The notes under the pieces are model-generated. The model ran no database searches and was not told the DNA's origin. It saw nothing but the letters and a program-made list of their open reading frames with translations. The position numbers and the translations under genes were made by a program. 16,484 bases of DNA from CAYRPO01 sp964426305 (GTDB lineage: Bacteria > Patescibacteriota > Saccharimonadia > Saccharimonadales > CAIOMD01), in contig CAYRPO010000022.1 in the NCBI GenBank assembly GCA_964426305.1, forward strand, positions 1-16,484, in the 5' to 3' direction. Of the stretch, positions 7,954 to 14,342 are shown piece after piece (position 1 is the stretch's first letter; every line of letters starts with the position of its first letter).

Positions 7954-8622
7954 CTAGCGAGTCGTTGTAGTCTTTGGCGTTGTCGTCGTTGTTGTTTTTG
8001 GCGTTGTCGTTGTGCTGGTCGCCGGCGTCGTTGTCTCGGCTGCGGCCTTTTCTTTACATGTCTTCTTGCTGTCAGGACTTTCCTGGTAGGCTTTGATCGC
8101 TGCGATTACTTGGCTATTGTCAGCATCATCATTGCGTAGGTTTTCCCAGAATAGTACTTGGTCACGGTTGACATACATGACATCACGAGGGCCATGAATT
8201 TCACAACCAAGCTTCGCAAGCGAGATGCTCTGTTGCGACTGGTCTGCCTGACCTGGCTGAACTGAATTCTGAACACGTACATAGTAAATATCTGTGAGCT
8301 TGTAATATTGCTTGTTGAGCTCAGATAGCTTTCCAAAGTACACCTGACCATCTTGACTGTTGAGAAAAACGGCCTGGTAGGTTGATCCGTTGATCTGTGA
8401 ATTTGTTGATGTGCTCTTTGCGGTAAAGATAAGCGCAAGAAGGCTTACCAATACAACCGTTGCAACAACAACAACGAATATAAAACCCGCCTTTGCGATT
8501 GTGATATTTGGTCGTTTTCTGCCGCCTTTTGCGCCACCGGCTGGGGCAGTACCACCAGTATTGCTGTCTAGTGGTCGATCCTGAGTAGGCGTGGATTGGC
8601 CAACTCTGCTTCTATAATCCAT
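7954..8622 (-). CDS. Single-pass membrane protein with a Thr/Pro/Lys-rich C-terminal tail, unknown function
   Basis: 222 aa. The N-terminal 40 residues are Gly/Pro/Ser-rich and end in basic GGRKRP, followed by a membrane helix at about 46-67. The external part has a compact region with SQDGQVYFGKL and LTDIYYVRVQ, resembling a short beta-rich domain, and a Cys in LGCEIHG plus one in KKTCKEK. The last 30 residues are almost pure Thr with two TTTTPK-type units eight codons apart, as in wall-spanning or O-glycosylated linkers. The start is set by a Shine-Dalgarno GAGGTGG 6 nt before the ATG. Proteins of this architecture occur in Saccharibacteria, from memory; no function is known to me. It is divergent from the small gene at 8774. 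Confidence 0.75.
   Translation of the reverse strand: MDYRSRVGQSTPTQDRPLDSNTGGTAPAGGAKGGRKRPNITIAKAGFIFVVVVATVVLVSLLALIFTAKSTSTNSQINGSTYQAVFLNSQDGQVYFGKLSELNKQYYKLTDIYYVRVQNSVQPGQADQSQQSISLAKLGCEIHGPRDVMYVNRDQVLFWENLRNDDADNSQVIAAIKAYQESPDSKKTCKEKAAAETTTPATSTTTTPKTTTTTTPKTTTTR
7973..8010. repeat. Short direct repeat encoding the Thr-rich tail
   Basis: TTTGGCGTTGTCGT occurs at 7973-7986 and again at 7997-8010, 24 bp (8 codons) apart, encoding repeated TTTTPK units. Exact repeats in coding DNA allow the tail to gain or lose units by slippage. Confidence 0.7.
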
Positions 8623-8651
8623 ATATTTCCACCTCTTTTATCTTGCTAATG

Positions 8652-8681
8652 GTTGTATTACCCAGTGTAGCGCACTGACAA
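8652..8681 (-). promoter_or_regulatory. Sigma-70-like promoter of the Thr-rich-tail membrane protein
   Basis: On the minus strand TTGTCA (8681-8676) and TACAAC (8657-8652) are 18 bp apart. They leave a leader of about 22 nt with the GAGGTGG ribosome binding site. Confidence 0.5.
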
Positions 8682-8711
8682 CTGCTCCGCAAGCGAGATA
8701 TGAAAAAATGA

Positions 8712-8741
8712 TTGACAAGGCTTCAGGGGTGGGCGTATGGT
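8712..8741 (+). promoter_or_regulatory. Sigma-70-like promoter of the small gene at 8774
   Basis: A perfect -35 TTGACA (8712-8717) and TATGGT (8736-8741) are separated by 18 bp. With the strong AAGGAGG ribosome binding site at 8762-8768 and the terminator at 8997-9025, this is a complete single-gene transcription unit. Confidence 0.6.
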
Positions 8742-8773
8742 AGGGGTACTACTAACAGTGTAAGGAGGAGAAA

Positions 8774-8977
8774 GTGGCTTATACGCACACCAACTCAAAA
8801 GGGGTAACTTATTTCTTGAACTCTAAAGAGGTAACACTCCGCGGTGGCAAGAAGCAAACCATCTACTATTTTAGTAAAGACAAGCGACCTGAGGCTATTG
8901 ACGCCGTTCCAGCAGGTAAGGTTGTCGGCGAAAACCCACGAAATGGTTTTCTTACTCTAAAGAGCGCTGATAAGTAA
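8774..8977 (+). CDS. Small conserved-looking protein, unknown function, GTG start
   Basis: 67 aa, basic and soluble. It starts at GTG, fixed by AAGGAGG at 8762-8768 with a 5-nt gap, the strongest ribosome binding site in the window. The sequence is compact, with aromatic and glycine-rich strands: SKGVTYFLNSKEVTLRGGKKQTIYYFSKDKR, here read as two adjacent parts (SKGVTYFLNSKEVTLRGG and KKQTIYYFSKDKR), then PAGKVVGENPRNGFLTLK. I recall similar short proteins in Patescibacteria but know no function. The perfect TTGACA, strong ribosome binding site and dedicated terminator suggest high expression, perhaps as a nucleic-acid-binding or housekeeping protein; that is inference from expression signals and charge. 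Confidence 0.8.
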   Translation: MAYTHTNSKGVTYFLNSKEVTLRGGKKQTIYYFSKDKRPEAIDAVPAGKVVGENPRNGFLTLKSADK

Positions 8978-8996
8978 TTTTTTCGAAAATCGTATG

Positions 8997-9025
8997 AACT
9001 CCCCCAGATTACTAGGGGAGTTTTT
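8997..9025 (+). terminator. Intrinsic terminator after the small gene
   Basis: Stem AACTCCCC (8997-9004) with GGGGAGTT (9015-9022), a 10-nt loop, and a run of five Ts at 9021-9025. It lies 20 nt after the stop of the 67-aa gene and directly before the promoter of the ABC operon. Confidence 0.88.
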
Positions 9026-9031
9026 GCGTGG

Positions 9032-9040
9032 TGCTACAAT
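9032..9040 (+). promoter_or_regulatory. Extended -10 promoter (TGCTACAAT) of the ABC operon
   Basis: TGCTACAAT begins 7 nt after the terminator T-run and ends 8 nt before the ATG at 9049. The frame is open back to 9028, but a transcript from this element would begin at or next to the 9049 ATG and be leaderless. Confidence 0.55.
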
Positions 9041-9048
9041 GGACTCAT

Positions 9049-9804
9049 ATGAGCGCAATTATTCGAGTCAAAGGGCTGTCAAAAGCATATGGCGACAACA
9101 TCGTTGTCGATGATCTAACGTTTGATGTACAAAAGGGTGAAATCTTTGGCATCTTGGGTCCAAATGGTGCCGGCAAAACGACAACACTCGAAATGATCGA
9201 AACTCTGCGACCAATCGACGCTGGGACTGTTCATGTCAACGGTTTTGACGTGACCAAAAAAGAACAAGCGGTTAAGAGTATCGTTGGGGTGCAACCGCAG
9301 AGCCCAGCCTTTCAGGACAAAACAACACTCGTGGAGCTGCTTACCATGTTTGGTGCTGCATATGGTATGTCGGTCAAGCCTCTTGAGCTATTGGAAAAAG
9401 TGCAGCTGCAAGACAAGGCCAAGTCTTTTGCCGAGAATTTATCTGGCGGCCAGCGACAGCGCTTTAGTATCGCTGCGGCACTTGTACACAGGCCAAAAGT
9501 GCTTTTTATGGATGAGCCTACGACCGGTCTTGACCCACAAGCACGACGACACCTATGGGAACTGATCCAGGCGATTCGCGCAGATGGAGTCACGGTGGTG
9601 CTGACGACGCACTACATGGAAGAGGCCGAGTTGTTGTGTGACCGAGTTGCAATTATGGATGGTGGCAAGATTTTAGTGATTGATTCTCCAAAAAATCTTG
9701 TACATGCCCTGCTTGGGCGTGGATTCATAAAAAAAGTACACCCGCAGGCCGCAAGCCTGGAGGATGTCTTTATTGACCTGACCGGAAAGGAGCTGCGCGA
9801 CTAA
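9049..9804 (+). CDS. ABC transporter ATP-binding protein (DrrA/CcmA-like drug or polymer export type)
   Basis: 251 aa cytoplasmic ATPase that drives the ABC-2 permease encoded next. All core motifs are intact: Walker A GPNGAGKT (37-44), a Q-loop Gln in GVQPQSP (80-86), signature LSGGQ (131-135), Walker B VLFMDE (151-156), D-loop GLDPQ and the switch His188 in LTTHYMEE. The end SLEDVFIDLTGKELRD matches the C-terminal hallmark of the DrrA/CcmA/NatA group, but the domain between the ATPase core and this end is short, so the protein is smaller than the usual 300 aa or so. The start at 9049 (MSAIIRVKGLSKAYG) is preferred over 9028 because of the -10 at 9035-9040. Its stop overlaps the permease start by one base (TAATG). 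Confidence 0.9.
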   Translation: MSAIIRVKGLSKAYGDNIVVDDLTFDVQKGEIFGILGPNGAGKTTTLEMIETLRPIDAGTVHVNGFDVTKKEQAVKSIVGVQPQSPAFQDKTTLVELLTMFGAAYGMSVKPLELLEKVQLQDKAKSFAENLSGGQRQRFSIAAALVHRPKVLFMDEPTTGLDPQARRHLWELIQAIRADGVTVVLTTHYMEEAELLCDRVAIMDGGKILVIDSPKNLVHALLGRGFIKKVHPQAASLEDVFIDLTGKELRD

Positions 9805-10913
9805 TGAAAGCTTCACTACGCACTGTTTTGACATTTGCTCGCATAGATGTTCGGAGTTTCTTTCGCGACCCGTTGGCAATTTTCTTTGCGATTGCATTTC
9901 CGCTGATCTTTCTGTTGGTTTTTGGTAGCCTGAACAGTGGCAATCAGGACCTTTCGTTCAAAATCGCAATCATTAATCAGTCTCAGTCTAAGAGCGCGAC
10001 AGAGTTTGTCGAAGCGGCAAAGAAATCAGAGATCCTAAAGATCAACTCGGACGTAACGAGTCGCGAAGTCGCCGACGAGATGATGGTACGTGGTGAATTG
10101 AGCGCGACCATAGTGTTGCCGCCTGACTTTGGAAATGTCAAAGCCGGACAAACCATTCCATCAGGACAGGCCAAAATTTTCTACACTCAAAACAACGAGC
10201 AGGCGGCGCAAACGTTGCAGTCAATTCTCGAGGCACAGTTTAGTGACATTAACGCAAAACTTGTGGCTGTGCAGGCACCATTTACGGTGACCGCCGAGCG
10301 TATCAATCAGCGTGGGCTGTCGGCATTTGACTATGTTTTTGCCGGTCTTTTGGGATTTGCGATTGTTGGTCTGGGTATCTTCGGCCCCGTCAATGTCTTT
10401 CCAGACTACAAAAAGCGGGGCATCTTGCGTCGGCTGCACACTACGCCGCTTCGTGTCTGGCAGTATTTTTTATCCACAGCTTTGTCCCAATCAGTCGTAG
10501 GGCTTTTGGCTATAGCCATCATGTTCGTAACAGCTATTGTTGTGTTTGATTTGCAGGTAGTTGGCAACGTGCTGGCCTTGGCACTCTTCGTAGTACTAAG
10601 CATCATCATGATTTTGGGGATTGGTCTGGCCTTGGGTGGATGGGCAAAAAACGAACGGCAAGTGGCACCGCTCGCAAACATCATCGTATTTCCCATGCTG
10701 TTTTTGTCGGGAACGTTTTTCCCTCGCTTTGCCATGCCTGAATGGTTGCAAAAAGTGTCAGAATTCTTGCCCCTCACGCCGGTCATCGACGGCATTCGAC
10801 TGATCACGACCGAAGGTAAGACACTTATCGAGATTGCACCGCAGATTGGCCTTATTACCATCTGGGGCATAATCATCTACTTGATCGCATTCCGTGTGTT
10901 CCGCTGGGAATAG
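9804..10913 (+). CDS. ABC-2 type transporter permease
   Basis: 369 aa membrane subunit pairing with the ATPase at 9049. It has the ABC-2/NatB-like layout: a first helix at about 24-44 after the amphipathic FFRDPLAIF, a large external domain of about 120 residues (50-170), then five helices in the C-terminal 200 residues. The segment FPDYKKRGILRRLHTTPL between helices is the usual coupling region of the family, and GTFFPRFAMPEWLQKVSEFLPLTP, split here as GTFFPRFAMPEWLQ and KVSEFLPLTP, is the conserved ABC-2 segment near the last helices. The substrate is not predictable; lipids, antibiotics or ions are all exported by this family. The single-base overlap with the ATPase stop means tight coupling. 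Confidence 0.9.
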   Translation: MKASLRTVLTFARIDVRSFFRDPLAIFFAIAFPLIFLLVFGSLNSGNQDLSFKIAIINQSQSKSATEFVEAAKKSEILKINSDVTSREVADEMMVRGELSATIVLPPDFGNVKAGQTIPSGQAKIFYTQNNEQAAQTLQSILEAQFSDINAKLVAVQAPFTVTAERINQRGLSAFDYVFAGLLGFAIVGLGIFGPVNVFPDYKKRGILRRLHTTPLRVWQYFLSTALSQSVVGLLAIAIMFVTAIVVFDLQVVGNVLALALFVVLSIIMILGIGLALGGWAKNERQVAPLANIIVFPMLFLSGTFFPRFAMPEWLQKVSEFLPLTPVIDGIRLITTEGKTLIEIAPQIGLITIWGIIIYLIAFRVFRWE

Positions 10914-10930
10914 ACAATTTAGCATAAGTG

Positions 10931-10939
10931 TGATATAAT
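10931..10939 (+). promoter_or_regulatory. Extended -10 promoter (TGATATAAT) of the unknown gene at 10950
   Basis: TGATATAAT is a perfect extended -10, ending 10 nt before the ATG, in the 36-bp gap after the permease. Transcription starting near 10946-10947 leaves 3-4 nt of leader. Confidence 0.65.
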
Positions 10940-10949
10940 ATACGTCATT

Positions 10950-11447
10950 ATGGCACGTAGCAACAGACATGAGCCAGGTCCCGGTCAAGAACCTCTATTT
11001 GGGTTAGAAGAACTCGATCCTTCGGTGTCACATGAACCAACGGAAGGCGTGTCCGTCAGCCTAGTAGATAGAGCTAATCATTTGGGAGGCACGCTACGCC
11101 TGCTCGGCGAAAGCCACAAGCTTGTTGGGTATCTTAAGGCAACTGGTCCGCCGCAAGATAATCCAGAAGGCGGCGAGATAACCGCGAGATACGGCAACGC
11201 TTTGACGCGCCGCATGAGAAAAGCCGCCACCGAGAAATTACCCCTTCTGGATCGAGATGCTCGTTGGCAATTTGCATTTGCGTCTGGATGGATGGCATTG
11301 AAAGGCACGGGCATTGCGCCCGATGACGAACTGATGAAAATGGCAAGAGATGATTTTCTGGCTTTCGATTCCGAACATTTTGGTGGGCCAAACCAGGATA
11401 GACAAAGAGCTAAAACGAGGCGAATATTAAAGCGACACGCGGACTAG
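10950..11447 (+). CDS. Soluble protein of unknown function
   Basis: 165 aa with no membrane helix, signal peptide or cysteine. The first 35 residues are polar and probably unstructured (GPGQEPLFGLEELDP). The rest is predicted helical and basic, ending in DRQRAKTRRILKRHAD. Patterns such as NALTRRMRKAATEK and ARWQFAFASGWMALKG are consistent with a compact helical domain, but I recognise no family. It has the best -10 element in the window (10931-10939), and its stop is only 10 nt before the tRNA-dihydrouridine synthase start, so the two may share a transcript. An RNA-related role is possible from charge and neighbour only. Confidence 0.65.
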   Translation: MARSNRHEPGPGQEPLFGLEELDPSVSHEPTEGVSVSLVDRANHLGGTLRLLGESHKLVGYLKATGPPQDNPEGGEITARYGNALTRRMRKAATEKLPLLDRDARWQFAFASGWMALKGTGIAPDDELMKMARDDFLAFDSEHFGGPNQDRQRAKTRRILKRHAD

Positions 11448-11457
11448 AAATAACTTA

Positions 11458-12605
11458 ATGGCGAAGCCTTTTTTTGTTTTAGCTCCTATGGACGACGTGA
11501 CCGACGTCGTTTTTCGTGAGNNNNNNNNNNNNNNNNNNNNNNNNNNNNNNNNNNNNNNNNNNNNNNNNNNNNNNNNNNNNNNNNNNNNNNNNNNNNNNNN
11601 NNNNNNNNNNNNNNNNNNNNGCCTTTTTTTGTTTTAGCTCCTATGGACGACGTGACCGACGTCGTTTTTCGTGAGGTCATTGCTAGTTGTGCGGCGCCCG
11701 ACCTGTTTGTGACCGAATTTGTGAACGTTGACGGCCTGCAAAGTCGTGGACGAGATCGATTGTTGCACAAGCTCAGCAGGCGTCCAGCAGAAACGAATCT
11801 GATCGCCCAAATCTGGGGAAGAGTGCCAGCAAACTACGAAAAAACAGTTGGCGAGTTGGTAGACATGGGCTTTGCGGGCGTCGATATAAACATGGGCTGC
11901 CCAGACAAATCGGTCGTTAAAAATGGCTGCTGCTCGGCGTTGGCTAACAATCGAGATCTGGCAGTGGAAATCATTCAGGCTACCAAGCGGGGTGTTGCTG
12001 GGCGAGTGCCTGTGAGCGTTAAACTGCGTACCGGCTTCTCGCAGGTTGATTTTTCGTGGCCCGAACTTGTGTTGCGGCAACATCTGGACATGCTGACTGT
12101 TCACGGACGAACAACCAAGGAAATGAGCAAGGTACCAGCGCGTTGGCAAGACATACAAACGGTTCGAGAAATTCGTGACCGAATTGCGCCACATACCCGC
12201 ATTGTCGGTAATGGAGACGTACAAAGTCGGCACCATGGCCTAGAGCTTGCTGCGCAAACCGGCGTAGACGGTATTATGATTGGCCGAGCAATCTTCCACG
12301 ACCCATACATGTTTGCCCAATCGTCTCCGTGGCCAACGCTATCTACTGTGCAACGGCTTGAGCTGTATGCAACGCATATGCAACTGTTTTTTGATACGTA
12401 TGCACCCAAAACTGCCAGTGGGCCAGATTTGCTCGCTGAACGCGGCTGGGTACGCAACTGGGAAAGCCTGAAGCGTATGGCAAAGATCTACGTGCATAGC
12501 ATGGACAGCGCCAGTGAGTTCCGTGATCAGCTTATGCGCAGCAAAACACCAGTTGCTATGCAAACAGTACTACATGATCGAATAGCCTTTTTGCGTTCGC
12601 AATAG
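11458..12605 (+). CDS. dus: tRNA-dihydrouridine synthase, interrupted by an assembly gap
   Basis: About 330 aa after collapsing 11521-11675. It reduces uridines in the tRNA D-loop using FMN and NADPH. The true start is the ATG at 11458, giving MAKPFFVLAPMDDVTD, with the FMN-binding LAPMxxVTD hallmark at 8-16. Using only sequence after the gap would wrongly start at 11643 and lose 10 residues. Other motifs in collapsed numbering: INMGCP with catalytic Cys96, VKLRTGF near 136-142, VHGRTT (163-168), GNGD (199-202) and MIGRAIFHDP (222-231), all on the TIM-barrel flavin side. A small helical C-terminal domain follows. The segment GRAIFHDP differs from the common GRGALGNP of DusA/B and resembles a Firmicutes/CPR type. 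Which D-loop position it modifies is not readable. A weak TAGAAA lies 7 nt before the ATG. Confidence 0.93.
11466..11675. other. Assembly gap flanked by an identical 55-bp duplication
   Basis: Bases 11466-11520 and 11621-11675 are identical over 55 bp on either side of exactly 100 Ns (11521-11620). Removing 155 bp restores the Dus frame from the ATG at 11458 through FRE into VIASC. The same 55-bp length as at the first gap indicates an assembler k-mer overlap, not biology. Confidence 0.95.
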
Positions 12606-12652
12606 TTGCATCGTCCTACGGCTGACATAGGGGCAGTTGATTTTGCGCTAAG

Positions 12653-12681
12653 TTTGCAAAAATATACAAAAAGGGTATTCT
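12653..12681 (+). promoter_or_regulatory. Sigma-70-like promoter of the HD-gene leader
   Basis: TTTGCA (12653-12658) and TATTCT (12676-12681) are exactly 17 bp apart. Transcription from near 12688 gives a leader of about 126 nt before the ATG at 12814, the longest in the window. Confidence 0.5.
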
Positions 12682-12725
12682 AAGAGTAGAAGTAGGTCAG
12701 CGGGGTCTGAATGGATCCGTCCAAT

Positions 12726-12776
12726 GCGGTTGCTTCACATACAACAGTAACGTTGTTTGTGAAGAGCCGCGTTTTT
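12726..12776 (+). terminator. Terminator-like hairpin in the leader of the HD gene
   Basis: GCGG (12726-12729) pairs with CCGC (12767-12770), CTTCACA (12733-12739) with TGTGAAG (12758-12764), and ACAAC (12741-12745) with GTTGT (12752-12756). That is 16 bp in all, with a small internal loop and a single mismatch, followed by GTTTTTA. It could end a small RNA of about 90 nt starting near 12688, or act as an attenuator for the downstream gene. The 3' arm can also pair with 12779-12793. Confidence 0.6.
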
Positions 12777-12813
12777 AGTTCTTCCCAAACAACAGATACG
12801 AGGGAGAATTAAA

Positions 12814-13263
12814 ATGGCAAATTTAGAACGAGCTATAGCAATTGCTACAGAGGCGCATGCTGGCCAAAAGCGGTTTGACGGCAGTGATTATATCAATCAT
12901 CCACTGCGCGTCATGCGCATGGTCGCCATACGTGGCCACTCGGATCTCACGCAAATCGTAGCTGTCCTGCATGACGTTCCTGAAGATACTGGCATGACAT
13001 GGCATGAGCTACGACAGGAAGGCTTTGGTGACGAGGTGATTTTTCCGTTGGAACTACTTACCAAGCCCAAGGACGCTGAATATGAACTATATGTACAGCG
13101 TCTATCGCCCAACGCGCGAGCTAGGGCAGTCAAGAAAGAAGATCTTGGTGACAACTTGGACATTACAGGGCTCGACAACCCGTCGCTGAGGCGCATCATG
13201 AACATCGAAAAATACGGCAGGGCACTGATGTACTTGTCGCGCTTTCCGCAGCCTAGAGTGTAG
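12814..13263 (+). CDS. HD-domain phosphohydrolase resembling (p)ppGpp hydrolases (SpoT-HD/MESH1 type)
   Basis: 149 aa made only of an HD domain. The metal and catalytic set of the RelA/SpoT hydrolase family is present: AHAGQKR (14-20), His29 in INHPLR, His53-Asp54 followed by Glu57-Asp58 (LHDVPEDT), and Asp110 with Asn114 in KKEDLGDNLD, matching the family's ADxxxN. There is no synthetase, TGS or ACT domain, so it would be a small stand-alone alarmone hydrolase that removes the 3' pyrophosphate from ppGpp; related HD proteins act on other nucleotides, so the substrate is inferred. The start is set by GAGGGAG ending 7 nt before the ATG. It has its own promoter and a structured leader. It ends 3 nt from the convergent HxlR gene. 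Confidence 0.82.
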   Translation: MANLERAIAIATEAHAGQKRFDGSDYINHPLRVMRMVAIRGHSDLTQIVAVLHDVPEDTGMTWHELRQEGFGDEVIFPLELLTKPKDAEYELYVQRLSPNARARAVKKEDLGDNLDITGLDNPSLRRIMNIEKYGRALMYLSRFPQPRV

Positions 13264-13266
13264 GGC

Positions 13267-13596
13267 TCATTCGCAGGACATTTGGTATTTTTCGCCCCAG
13301 GCGGCCATCTGAACCAGGACATCGTGCAGGTCGCGGCCTTTCTGGGTAAGAGCGTATTGGTAGCGGGGAGGGTGTTCGCAGTACATGAGTTTGTCTACAA
13401 TCCCCTCGGCCTGTAGTTTTTCCAGTCGCTGACTTAGGGTACGAGGGTTGATTCCGTCAATCGATTTTTCTAAATCACCGAATGTCTGGGCGCCTGCCGT
13501 AAGATCGCGTAGCAAAAGGGCAGTCCATTTTTCGCCCAATATATTCATGGCGCTCAAAATGCAGCCAGGTTTTGTCTCGATGTCTTGTTGTAACAT
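13267..13596 (-). CDS. HxlR-family winged-helix transcriptional regulator, probably redox-responsive
   Basis: 109 aa from the ATG at 13596 (an ATG at 13602 would add two residues). The HxlR signature is complete: an N-terminal cysteine (GCILSAMNILGEKWT, Cys12), LLRDL, TFGDLEKSIDGINPRTLSQRL as the recognition helix region (read as TFGDLEKSIDG and INPRTLSQRL), and the wing before PPRYQYALTQKGRDL. Members such as YodB and HypR sense quinones or oxidants through the N-terminal Cys, often with a second Cys near the C-terminus; here Cys108 (of 109) could play that part, with Cys73 as a third. It is divergent from a flavin reductase gene, the classic target of this family. A TAAAAT at 13603-13608 ends 6 nt before the ATG. 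Confidence 0.9.
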   Translation of the reverse strand: MLQQDIETKPGCILSAMNILGEKWTALLLRDLTAGAQTFGDLEKSIDGINPRTLSQRLEKLQAEGIVDKLMYCEHPPRYQYALTQKGRDLHDVLVQMAAWGEKYQMSCE

Positions 13597-13602
13597 ATGC
13601 AT

Positions 13603-13608
13603 ATTTTA
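13603..13608 (-). promoter_or_regulatory. -10 element (TAAAAT) of the HxlR gene
   Basis: TAAAAT on the minus strand ends 6 nt before the ATG at 13596. The matching -35 region (about 13626-13631) falls on the outer half-site GTATAGTTA, which would allow self-repression. Confidence 0.4.
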
Positions 13609-13618
13609 TCGCAAATGC

Positions 13619-13646
13619 TTTACTTTGTATAGTTAGTTGCTATACT
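13619..13646 (+). promoter_or_regulatory. Promoter of the flavin reductase gene
   Basis: TTTACT (13619-13624) and the extended -10 TGCTATACT (13638-13646) have a 16-bp spacer. Transcription near 13653 leaves a leader of about 36 nt with AGGAGA at 13679-13684 before the ATG. Confidence 0.6.
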
Positions 13647-13660
13647 AAGTATAGTTACTA
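13634..13660. promoter_or_regulatory. Palindromic operator, probably for the HxlR regulator, over the -10 of the reductase gene
   Basis: CTATACT-A-AGTATAG (13640-13654) is a perfect 15-bp palindrome. It extends to TAGT...ACTA, so 11 of 13 arm positions pair in the 27 bp. A further half-site GTATAGTTA at 13627-13635 repeats the one at 13649-13657 exactly 22 bp away, about two helical turns. TGCTATACT (13638-13646) inside the palindrome is an extended -10 for the reductase, so a bound repressor would block it. Confidence 0.75.
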
Positions 13661-13688
13661 CACAAAACAAGGATCAACAGGAGAAATT

Positions 13689-14258
13689 ATGAACAAACCA
13701 CACATACAAGTTATCGTTGGCACAACCCGCCCTAGTCGCGTTGGTCGCAAGATCGCCGATTGGTACATGGACGCCACCAAAGACCGTACCGACATGACAT
13801 TTGAGCTCGTAGACCTTGCCGACGTCAACTTGCCTCTGTTAGACGAGCCGCAGTCGGCAATGACCCGAATATACGACCATGACCATACCAAACAGTGGTC
13901 GGAGCTTATAGGGAAGGCTGACGGCTACATATGGGTAACGGGCGAGTATAACCATAGTGTGCCAGCGAGCCTGTCAAATGCCATATCATTTTTAAATCAC
14001 GAGTGGGCGCGCAAGCCTGTTGCATTTGTTGGCTATGGCGGTTTGGGTGCTGCGCGGGCGGTTGAGAACCTAGTATCTATAGCCAGTGAGTTGCGCATGG
14101 TCCCGTTGCGTGAGAGAGTAAGCATTGTCGACGTATGGTCTGCGCTCGACGAAAACGGCGTGCCCAAACCCGAATTTGTCAAAAATACTCCAGCACATCA
14201 GCTCGACGAGCTGCATTGGTGGACGACTGCTCTTAAGACGGCTCGCGAACAAGTATAA
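13689..14258 (+). CDS. NADPH-dependent FMN reductase-like flavoprotein (possible quinone reductase)
   Basis: 189 aa with a flavodoxin fold. The start at 13689 is set by AGGAGA and the IQVIVGTTRPSRVGR N-terminus; the open frame continues upstream to 13572 through the regulatory region and is not coding there. Family motifs are the phosphate-binding GTTRPSRVGRKIADW (11-25), the flavin-contacting GEYNHSVPASLSNAI (85-99) and GYGGLGAARAVENL (115-128). Relatives (ChrR, YieF, AzoR-like) transfer electrons from NAD(P)H to quinones, FMN or metals. The divergent HxlR regulator and shared operator suggest induction by quinone or electrophile stress, as with YodB targets. In a small-genome epibiont this would be a detoxification unit; the substrate is inferred. 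Confidence 0.9.
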   Translation: MNKPHIQVIVGTTRPSRVGRKIADWYMDATKDRTDMTFELVDLADVNLPLLDEPQSAMTRIYDHDHTKQWSELIGKADGYIWVTGEYNHSVPASLSNAISFLNHEWARKPVAFVGYGGLGAARAVENLVSIASELRMVPLRERVSIVDVWSALDENGVPKPEFVKNTPAHQLDELHWWTTALKTAREQV

Positions 14259-14342
14259 GGTTTAGGGCGCCACGCTAAACAATGTCTGTAAAATGTGCTC
14301 TGGTCTTTTCAGGGCGTGCATTGTTTGTGTAACCTAGAACAT

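Noticed and set aside
7973..8010. Possible CRISPR-like array
   Set aside because: Only two short copies occur within a coding low-complexity tail, with no spacers and no cas genes.
7927..8139. Cys/Arg-rich frame on the plus strand
   Set aside because: It is the antisense shadow of the Thr-rich tail; its composition is that of the repeat read backwards.
11643..11675. ATG at 11643 as the dus start
   Set aside because: It cuts the FMN-binding LAPM motif; the ATG at 11458 supplies the complete N-terminus.
12726..12793. Classical antiterminator/terminator attenuator
   Set aside because: The alternative partner (12779-12793) lies after the U-run, so it cannot form before the termination decision; only a modified model is possible, and the finding is kept in that weaker form.
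13572..13688. Upstream extension of the flavin reductase
   Set aside because: It covers the operator, promoter and leader; the AGGAGA site and the family N-terminus point to 13689.
14259..14342. Terminator between the reductase and Nudix genes
   Set aside because: Only a 6-bp stem (14260-14265 with 14275-14280) without a T-run; too weak to call.
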